This document shows positions 6,774-11,683 of a DNA stretch of 11,683 nucleotides, one piece after another. The translations under genes and the position numbers were made by a program. A model generated the notes under the pieces. The model was not told the DNA's origin. It did not search any database and worked only from the letters and a program-made list of their open reading frames with translations. The first letter of the stretch is position 1. Every line of letters begins with the position of its first letter. Source of the stretch: a bacterium (GTDB taxonomy: Bacteria > UBA8248); assembly GCA_027622355.1 (NCBI GenBank), contig JAQBZT010000058.1, positions 1 through 11,683 on the forward strand. Direction: 5' to 3'.

Positions 6774-8428
6774 TGTCTCCCGATTCCCCCTCGAGAAACG
6801 ACCTGATCGCCTATCTCCGGGCCCAAATCAAAGAGCGCCAGGAGCGAAAGGGCGAAATCGACCGAAGCATCCATGTTCTCGAGGAGGCTGCGCACGAGCT
6901 TCAACGCCAGCTCGACGCCATCTACCCCGCGCTGGAGGAGACAGCGAGCGAAGCCGAGGACATCCCCTACCGGATTTCCAGGACACCGGAGAAAGCGGAT
7001 GCCCCCGCGGCACCCAAAATCAGGACACCGGAATTCAAGACACCTGAACCCGAGGAAGAAACACCGCGCGGGGAAGAGGCGCAGGAGCGGGACGCCGCCT
7101 TTTCCCTGGATGCCGACGCGGAAAAAGCCCTGCCGGCCGCCGTAGAGGAAAAACCCGAACCGGCCTTTCGCTCTCCCCCGGCAGCGAGCGCCATGGGCAC
7201 CGATCTGGAAAGCGCGCTCCAGGAGGGGCAGCACCTTCTCCTCGACGGGAGAAGAAAATCTCCCGCGCCGGGTGCGAACGCCGCCTCCGGCAAAGAACCC
7301 CGCAACGGAAAACATGTCAAAAACATCGCGCCGCCCGAGGTTGTCAGCGACCTCGACCTCGATGAGGACGTGGCGCTCCTGTTCAAAAACCCCAGGCGCA
7401 AATCCGCCTCCCCGCTCCTGACCGCCGATGCGCTCGACTTTCCCGTCGCCGAAAAGCCTGCCTCCGATAAAGAATACGAAGAAAAAACGGTGCCGCCCCC
7501 CCCGCCGCCTGCCAAGACGGCGGTGGCATACCTGAAGAACTACATCCGCGCGGGAGGGGCCGTCCGCTGTCTCGACCCCTGGAACCGGACCTGCGCCGCC
7601 TTCGTGCTCCGGCAGGGCGATGGTCCCGCTATTTTGGCGACAGATGCATTTCTGACCTATCTTCGCCGCGCCACCGGCCAACTCGCCCAGACCGGCGAAG
7701 CCGCCGCGGCCGCTTCGAATGATGTGGAAAAGCAAAAAGATTTTCTCGCCGACCTGATGGGCGCGCTGATGCAGGAGGATTTCGAAGCCCTCAAGCATGT
7801 GCCCTCCCTGCAGATTTCGGGCGCCAAGGCGCTTCCGCGGACATTCGAGTTTGAAACCGCCTCGATCACGATCATGCACACCCGCGTGCTCTCCTATCTC
7901 CAAAATTCGTTCCAAAAGCCGATCGGAGAGTTCTTCGCGCCAGAGGGCCCGTACTCGGAAATTCAGGAATATCTGGAACGATACAGGGAATTCACCCTCG
8001 AGCGCAGTGAAGAGGCGCGCACCGCTTCGCTGCTCTCGCAGGCGGGCCTTCCGTTTTCCCCCGCGGGCGGGCGCACCGCTTCGGCGGGGAGGGGCATTGA
8101 CCCGAACGCCATGTCGTCCTACTCGGCCTCCTTCGTGAAGGAGGGAGAGAATCTTCAGGACCTCAACACTTTCGACTACACGCCGGAGGATCAAAAAGTC
8201 ATCCTCTCCCAGAAAGAAGACGCCCTCTCCGCTTCTATGTTCAAAAAGCTGGGACCGGAAAATCCCTTCCTCGGAAAACCCCAGCCGGGCGAGGAAGGCG
8301 GAAAGGACCTCTCCCCCGCCGCCCAACAAAAGAATGCAGAAAAAGAGACGCCCAAGAAGAAGAACGGCGAGAAGGCCGAAGACATGGAACAGATGCTCAA
8401 GGACCTCGGCATCGACTGGAAAGACTAG
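6773..8428 (+). CDS. Unknown 551-residue protein: coiled coil, disordered linker, helical core, charged tail
   Basis: I do not recognise a family. There is no signal peptide or membrane segment, so it is probably cytoplasmic. Residues about 8-55 form a heptad-rich, charged helix (AQIKERQERKGEIDRS), a likely coiled coil for oligomerisation. Residues about 60-240 are acidic, rich in Pro, Ala, Glu and Lys, and look disordered, with repeated TPE motifs (RTPEK, RTPEF, KTPEP) and a basic patch NPRRKSA. A six-proline run (241-246) leads into a probably folded, mostly helical core (about 249-420: TAVAYLKNYIRAGG to EEARTASLLSQAGL). The rest is again polar and Lys/Glu-rich, ending in a short amphipathic motif MLKDLGIDWKD. 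Codon third positions are mostly G or C in this frame, which supports it against a long antisense ORF. GGAGAG at 6758-6763, nine bases upstream, backs the ATG. It has its own promoter and hairpin. A scaffold or regulatory role is possible but only inferred. Confidence 0.85.
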   Translation: MSPDSPSRNDLIAYLRAQIKERQERKGEIDRSIHVLEEAAHELQRQLDAIYPALEETASEAEDIPYRISRTPEKADAPAAPKIRTPEFKTPEPEEETPRGEEAQERDAAFSLDADAEKALPAAVEEKPEPAFRSPPAASAMGTDLESALQEGQHLLLDGRRKSPAPGANAASGKEPRNGKHVKNIAPPEVVSDLDLDEDVALLFKNPRRKSASPLLTADALDFPVAEKPASDKEYEEKTVPPPPPPAKTAVAYLKNYIRAGGAVRCLDPWNRTCAAFVLRQGDGPAILATDAFLTYLRRATGQLAQTGEAAAAASNDVEKQKDFLADLMGALMQEDFEALKHVPSLQISGAKALPRTFEFETASITIMHTRVLSYLQNSFQKPIGEFFAPEGPYSEIQEYLERYREFTLERSEEARTASLLSQAGLPFSPAGGRTASAGRGIDPNAMSSYSASFVKEGENLQDLNTFDYTPEDQKVILSQKEDALSASMFKKLGPENPFLGKPQPGEEGGKDLSPAAQQKNAEKETPKKKNGEKAEDMEQMLKDLGIDWKD

Positions 8429-8466
8429 CCTTCCGCTGTTCCGAAAGCCTCCTGTGCACCACTCGA

Positions 8467-8494
8467 TTGATTTTCCTCATTGATGGCATATATT
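8467..8494 (+). promoter_or_regulatory. Candidate promoter for arsM
   Basis: TTGATT (8467-8472) and TATATT (8489-8494, 5 of 6 to consensus) lie 16 bp apart in a locally AT-rich stretch between the unknown gene and arsM. Transcription would begin near 8501, about 60 nt before the GTG at 8563. This argues against the in-frame TTG at 8467 being the start codon, since it would lie in the -35 box. I see no ArsR-type operator dyad that I could defend. Confidence 0.5.
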
Positions 8495-8562
8495 CGATAG
8501 GAAGGGCTTCTGCCGTTTCTCCGGCGATTTGCCGCCGCACTCTCTTTTGGTTGGAGAGCACC

Positions 8563-9315
8563 GTGACCTCCCCATCGGATCCGCACGCGCAAAAAATCAA
8601 GACCGCCATCCGCGAAACCTACGCCCAGGTGGCCGAGGGGCGGGCCGCATGCTGCGGCGAGGCGGAGATGCCGGCGCAGGAGACCGCCGTGGCGAAAAGC
8701 GGCTACGCTCCCGCGCGGCTGGCGGACATGCCCGAGGAAGTGCTGAAGGCCAACGCCAGCTGCGGGAATCCGGTGGATGATGCGGGGATGGGGCCCGGCG
8801 AGGTGGTGCTCGATCTGGGCTCCGGCGGGGGGCTCGACTGCTTCCTCTCGGCCGGAGAGGTCGGCCCCGCGGGCCGCGTCATCGGTCTCGACATGACGGA
8901 CGCCATGCTCGAGAAGGCCGAGGCCAACCGCCGGAAAATGGGCCTTGAGAACGTCGAGTTCCGAAAAGGTGAGATGGAAGCCATGCCCATCGAGGACGAA
9001 AGTGTGGACGTCATCATCAGCAACTGCGTCATCAACCTCTCGCCGGACAAGAGTGCCGTATTCCGCGAATCCTTCCGCGTCCTCCGCCCCGGCGGACGGT
9101 TCGTGGTGTCCGACATCATCCGGACAGGTCCGGCCCGGGTGGAACACTCGATGGAAAACTGGTGCGCTTGCCTGGCGGGCGCCATTCCCGGCGAGGCGTA
9201 TCTTGGCGGTCTCCGCGAGGCCGGATTTGAAACGGCCGAAATTCTCAAATCGAAACCTTATGTCGGACCGGGTCTGGAGAGCGCGACCATCCGGGCGGTA
9301 AAGACCCGAAGATAG
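8563..9315 (+). CDS. arsM: Arsenite S-adenosylmethionine methyltransferase
   Basis: The 250-residue protein matches the ArsM family, which transfers methyl groups from SAM to As(III), giving methylated and volatile arsenicals in the cytoplasm. The SAM-binding fold begins at VVLDLGSGGGLDCF (81-94), then RVIGLDMTDAML with Asp110, then the family signature VIISNCVINLSPDK (150-163) and VLRPGGRFVVSDI. Cysteines stand where arsenic-binding thiols are expected: Cys30-Cys31 (AACCGEA), Cys67 (ASCGNP), Cys155 (SNCVIN) and Cys201/Cys203 (NWCACLAG). I chose the GTG at 8563 because GGAG at 8553-8556 lies six bases upstream and homology begins at once (KIKTAIRETYAQVA). A TTG 32 codons upstream sits in a likely promoter. 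No arsR, arsB or arsC is adjacent. A related methyltransferase with another thiol-binding substrate cannot be fully excluded. Confidence 0.88.
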   Translation: MTSPSDPHAQKIKTAIRETYAQVAEGRAACCGEAEMPAQETAVAKSGYAPARLADMPEEVLKANASCGNPVDDAGMGPGEVVLDLGSGGGLDCFLSAGEVGPAGRVIGLDMTDAMLEKAEANRRKMGLENVEFRKGEMEAMPIEDESVDVIISNCVINLSPDKSAVFRESFRVLRPGGRFVVSDIIRTGPARVEHSMENWCACLAGAIPGEAYLGGLREAGFETAEILKSKPYVGPGLESATIRAVKTRR

Positions 9316-9325
9316 CGGACACGCA

Positions 9326-9541
9326 CTAGCGGTTCGGCGAAGCGGCGGGCGGCTTCATCTTGGGCCCCGGCGCCATCTTTTGCGGCGCGACACTCGCACT
9401 CCGCCAGACAACTCCGAGATAGGCCAGATACAGAAAGAGCACGACCAGCGCGAAGCGGACGATCTGCCAAAAAAACCGCGACAAGGGGCTTTCTTTTTTC
9501 GTCGAAAGATCGTAGCGCTCTTGCAGGCTTCTTCCGTTCAT
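9326..9541 (-). CDS. Small one-TM membrane protein, coupled to the lipoprotein gene
   Basis: The 71-residue product has a polar N-terminus, one hydrophobic segment (about 24-46, FFWQIVRFALVVLFLYLAYLGVVW) summarised here as a Phe/Leu/Val-rich helix, and a Pro/Lys/Ala-rich tail. Its family is unknown to me. Its ATG (9541) overlaps the TGA of the upstream lipoprotein gene as ATGA, which suggests translational coupling and supports both genes. It ends 10 bp from the convergent arsM stop. By the positive-inside rule the orientation is unclear, as both flanks carry Lys and Arg. A partner or anchor of the lipoprotein is a reasonable guess. Confidence 0.6.
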   Translation of the reverse strand: MNGRSLQERYDLSTKKESPLSRFFWQIVRFALVVLFLYLAYLGVVWRSASVAPQKMAPGPKMKPPAASPNR

Positions 9542-9993
9542 CGGCTCGCTCTCAGCAATCCCATCGCTCTCAGTTCTTTTTCCGTTTCCACAATCACGGC
9601 GGCCGCCAGCGCCTTATCCTTAAGAAAGGTGAATTCCTTGTTAAAAGCATCCACGCGGAGGCGTGTGGTCTTCTCCGTCACCGCGATGATGAAAATGTCC
9701 ACGCCGTGCTTCCGCGTGGACGCCTTCATGATTTGACCATCTTCCTCTTTCGCCCACCGCTGGTGAATCTTCAGCGCCATGCGGGAGACCGCCACGTCAA
9801 CCCCTGTGCGAACATGGTCCATTTTTTCCGGAAGCACCTTGTAGGCCACATTATTGATGGAATATTCGACCCCCACGGCCGAGGCCGTGATCAGCACCGC
9901 AGGAAACAGCAAACATCCCGAGAGCAGAAAGACCCATAAAAACAAGACCCAGACGATAAAATTCGCGCGGAATGCACCGACAAAAAAAGACAA
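9538..9993 (-). CDS. DUF3568-like lipoprotein of unknown function
   Basis: Starting at the TTG at 9993, the 151-residue protein has a signal peptide with one Arg, a hydrophobic core (NFIVWVLFLWVFL) and a clean lipobox LLSGC with Cys27, followed by Leu at +2, which fits the outer membrane in proteobacteria-like sorting. The mature part (YSINNVAYKVLPEKMDHVRT... KALAAAVIVETEKEL) resembles DUF3568 proteins, small lipoproteins without a known role. I preferred the TTG because GGGGAG lies nine bases upstream and a 26-residue signal peptide is normal. The ATG at 10032 or GTG at 10035 would give a signal peptide of about 40 residues, with a purine run too close to it, and would be almost leaderless if the promoter proposed at 10042-10071 is right. 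The gene leads an operon with the small membrane protein (ATGA overlap). Confidence 0.68.
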   Translation of the reverse strand: MSFFVGAFRANFIVWVLFLWVFLLSGCLLFPAVLITASAVGVEYSINNVAYKVLPEKMDHVRTGVDVAVSRMALKIHQRWAKEEDGQIMKASTRKHGVDIFIIAVTEKTTRLRVDAFNKEFTFLKDKALAAAVIVETEKELRAMGLLRASR

Positions 9994-10002
9994 TAGCCGA
10001 GA

Positions 10003-10008
10003 CTCCCC
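10003..10008 (-). promoter_or_regulatory. Ribosome binding site supporting the TTG start at 9993
   Basis: GGGGAG on the minus strand lies nine bases before the TTG at 9993. The nearer ATG at 10032 has only an AAGGGG run two bases away, too close for normal initiation. This is the main sequence argument for the shorter lipoprotein. Confidence 0.45.
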
Positions 10009-10041
10009 ATCACCGACAGCCTGAACCCCCATCACCCCTTC

Positions 10042-10071
10042 AGAATATCACCCGGCGCGCGCGGGCATCAA
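10042..10071 (-). promoter_or_regulatory. Candidate promoter for the lipoprotein operon
   Basis: On the minus strand TTGATG (10066-10071) and TATTCT (10042-10047) are 18 bp apart. The spacer is an alternating GC run. Transcription would start around 10035, giving a leader of about 40 nt to the TTG at 9993. Both boxes are 4 of 6 to consensus. Confidence 0.38.
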
Positions 10072-10126
10072 CGCATAGGAGAGAGCGCCCGCGGGGTGTC
10101 TTGCGGCAGGTTTCGGGGGCTCTTTA

Positions 10127-10154
10127 TTGACACCCATTCGCGGCGGGTGATAAG
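10127..10154 (+). promoter_or_regulatory. Candidate promoter for the amidohydrolase gene
   Basis: A perfect TTGACA (10127-10132) is followed after 16 bp by GATAAG (10149-10154, 4 of 6). It lies 40 bp before the ATG at 10194 and is divergent from the promoter of the lipoprotein operon. A TAAGTA at 10151 is a weaker alternative. Confidence 0.45.
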
Positions 10155-10193
10155 TACCAGCCATCACATCCTTTTCCGAGTGGAGAGCCTCCC

Positions 10194-11177
10194 ATGCATA
10201 TCGATGTCCACTGTCATATCTTCCCCAAGGAACATATCGATCTTATCGAAAAAGAGGGGCCTCGCTACGGGGTGAAAATCTTCATCGACGATCAGGGGAG
10301 AAAGCGCGCCGACGTGAAGGGGGAGTTGCATCCGCCTCTCGAACCCTTCATGGATCTGGACATTCGCTTCAAGACGATGGAGAAGATGCGGCTCGACATG
10401 AACGTACTCTCTTTCTCCTCCCGCCCGGGCGTCTACTGGGCGGACGAGGGGCTGGCGGAGGAGCTCTGTCAGGCGGCCAACGACGGCTACGCCCGGATGA
10501 TCGCCGCCCACCCGGACAAGCTCTCCGCGCTGGCCGCCATTCCCGCGCAGGATGCGGCCCGCTCGGTCCGCGAACTCGAGCGCGCCGTCACGAAACTGGG
10601 CCTCAAGGGCGGCTACATGGGGACCAACGTCAACGGAAGATACCTGGATCATGAATCCTTTTTCCCCATCTACGAGGCGGCGGCGGCCCTCAAGGTGCCC
10701 ATCATCGTTCATCCCACGAATCCGGCCGGCATCGCACAGATGAAGGATTACCATCTGTTCAACGTGGTGGGGTTCACGGCGGAGAGTTCGAACAGCATCG
10801 GCCGCCTCATGTTTTCCGGAATATTCGACCGTCTTCCCGATCTGCAGTTCATCTTCCTCCACGGCGGGGGGGCGGCGCCCTATCTCCTCGGCCGCTACAC
10901 CCATGCGTGGAAGCACCGCCCCGAGTGCAAAAACGCAAAACGCTCTCCCCTCGAATACCTGCAGTCGAATTTTTATCTCGATATGCTGGTCTTCTACCCG
11001 CCCACGGTTCGTTTTCTGGTGGATATTATGGGGAGCGACCGCGTGATGCTCGGGACCGACCTTGCCTACGACATGACAGATCACGATGTTGTGGATACCC
11101 TCGCATCGGCGGGCCTGAGCCAGGAGGAATACGAGCAGATCAGCCACAAGAACGCCCAGGCACTCTTCGGCCTCTGA
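10194..11177 (+). CDS. ACMSD-type amidohydrolase (metal-dependent hydrolase or decarboxylase)
   Basis: This 327-residue protein belongs to the amidohydrolase-2 family, TIM-barrel metalloenzymes that include aminocarboxymuconate-semialdehyde decarboxylase, gamma-resorcylate decarboxylase and related C-C hydrolases. The metal ligands are visible: DVHCHIFP at the N-terminus (H6, H8), VPIIVHPTNPAG (H173), FIFLHGGGAAP (H223) and MLGTDLAYDM (D289). EKMRLDMNVLSFSSRP and ALAAIPAQDAARSVREL are typical of the family between these. The likely substrate is an aromatic-ring cleavage product or another carboxylate, but the sequence does not name it. GGAGAG at 10182-10187, six bases upstream, supports the ATG, and a TTGACA promoter lies just before. 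The permease gene follows after 48 bp, so the two are probably co-transcribed. Confidence 0.9.
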   Translation: MHIDVHCHIFPKEHIDLIEKEGPRYGVKIFIDDQGRKRADVKGELHPPLEPFMDLDIRFKTMEKMRLDMNVLSFSSRPGVYWADEGLAEELCQAANDGYARMIAAHPDKLSALAAIPAQDAARSVRELERAVTKLGLKGGYMGTNVNGRYLDHESFFPIYEAAAALKVPIIVHPTNPAGIAQMKDYHLFNVVGFTAESSNSIGRLMFSGIFDRLPDLQFIFLHGGGAAPYLLGRYTHAWKHRPECKNAKRSPLEYLQSNFYLDMLVFYPPTVRFLVDIMGSDRVMLGTDLAYDMTDHDVVDTLASAGLSQEEYEQISHKNAQALFGL

Positions 11178-11225
11178 TATGCGTTTTCGCTCACACCCGC
11201 TCTCCGGCAGCTGAGGCCCCCACCG

Positions 11226-11683
11226 ATGTGGCCCACTTGGGAAGAGACCCTGCTCATCTTCGCCGCGGCGGTGCTGGAAGGAGGAGTGGGTTTCGACTTC
11301 GGCCTGATTGCCGTTCCCGCGATTGGCGCCCTTTCGGGGGTCCGGGATGCCGTGGTGCTGCTTTGTTTTCCCAACCTGGGGCTCGGAATTCTGAAAGCGC
11401 TCGGCGGCAAGGCCAAAAAGGAAAACCTCAAGCGATTTATGCCGTTCATCGGCGCCGGAGGGGTCGGGGCCGCCGCCGGCGTTTTTCTGCTGCTTTCCAC
11501 CCCGCCGGCCGTCCTGAAGTGGACGGTCCTAGGGCTGGCGCTTCTCTTCGCGCTCTACAGCCTCTCCTGGACGCGGTTTCAGCTCGACCTTCGGGATGAA
11601 ACCTTCTTCGCCTACATCGCCGGGTTTTTCTCGGGGAGCCTGACTGGTTTCTCCTATGCGGGAGGGCCCGTGGCGGTGATCTT
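11226..11683 (+). CDS. TauE/SafE-family (TSUP) permease, 3' end cut by window edge
   Basis: I read 152 codons from the ATG at 11226 to the right edge without a stop. The sequence is strongly hydrophobic, with about five membrane segments (roughly 6-38, 42-60, 72-92, 96-113 and 127-152). Glycine-rich family motifs are present: GGVGFDFGLIAVPAIGAL near the first helix and FFSGSLTGFSYAGGP near the end, which fits the start of the second TauE/SafE half. These permeases are thought to carry sulfite, sulfoacetate or other small organic anions across the inner membrane. GAGG at 11213-11216 is a modest ribosome site. It lies 48 bp after the amidohydrolase gene, so a shared anionic substrate is conceivable. 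About half of a normal TSUP protein is missing beyond the edge. Confidence 0.8.
   Translation, partial: MWPTWEETLLIFAAAVLEGGVGFDFGLIAVPAIGALSGVRDAVVLLCFPNLGLGILKALGGKAKKENLKRFMPFIGAGGVGAAAGVFLLLSTPPAVLKWTVLGLALLFALYSLSWTRFQLDLRDETFFAYIAGFFSGSLTGFSYAGGPVAVI

Noticed and set aside
6716..8329. 537-codon minus-strand ORF opposite the unknown gene
   Set aside because: Considered seriously because the plus-strand gene is also unknown. The plus frame has promoter, ribosome site, G/C-rich third codon positions and a plausible coiled coil; the minus frame is Gly/Arg/Phe-rich like an antisense shadow.
8467..8562. N-terminal extension of arsM from TTG at 8467
   Set aside because: It overlaps a likely -35 box, lacks family homology, and the GTG at 8563 has a good ribosome site.
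10164..11147. 327-codon minus-strand ORF
   Set aside because: Antisense to the amidohydrolase with all metal-binding motifs on the plus strand.
11179..11214. 11-codon ORF after the amidohydrolase stop
   Set aside because: Too short, no ribosome site; chance.

Overview
The window is high-GC bacterial chromosome with closely packed genes on both strands. A predicted lipoprotein with a clear lipobox points to a Gram-negative-type envelope. The gene mix (RNase R, full-length proofreading Pol I, an ArsM-type methyltransferase, an ACMSD-type amidohydrolase, a TauE/SafE-type permease) suits an uncultivated environmental lineage such as a deltaproteobacterium-like, Nitrospinota-, NC10- or Tectomicrobia-like bacterium. 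That lineage is a guess; no marker here fixes it. I see no rRNA, tRNA, CRISPR array, transposase, integrase or phage gene.

Layout. (1) 1-2890, minus strand: a PPP-family metallophosphatase followed after 58 bp by rnr (RNase R), whose 3' end runs off the left edge. (2) 2891-3200: a divergent intergenic region with an AT-rich core, a plausible promoter and a fragment that looks like an old interspersed repeat. (3) 3201-3749, plus strand: a stand-alone cyclic-nucleotide-binding-domain protein, convergent with (4) polA, 3781-6546, minus strand. (5) 6547-6772: a divergent region with the best sigma70-type promoter in the window, a small leader ORF and a hairpin. (6) 6773-8428, plus strand: a 551-residue protein of unknown function with a coiled-coil, a disordered part, a folded core and a charged tail. 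(7) 8563-9315, plus strand: an arsenite methyltransferase (arsM) with its own candidate promoter and a probable GTG start. (8) 9326-9993, minus strand: a two-gene ATGA-overlapping operon of a DUF3568-like lipoprotein and a one-TM small protein. (9) 10194-11683, plus strand: an ACMSD-type amidohydrolase followed by a TauE/SafE-like permease cut by the right edge.

The genes fall into short independent units rather than one pathway. RNase R and Pol I are housekeeping RNA and DNA enzymes. The phosphatase and the cNMP-binding protein are likely signalling proteins. ArsM is a lone detoxification gene without other ars genes beside it. The amidohydrolase and permease may form a small catabolic or transport operon of unknown substrate. 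I did not find a convincing new multi-gene system. The items most worth a second look are the 551-residue unknown with its leader, the lone CNB protein, and the lipoprotein/small membrane protein pair.
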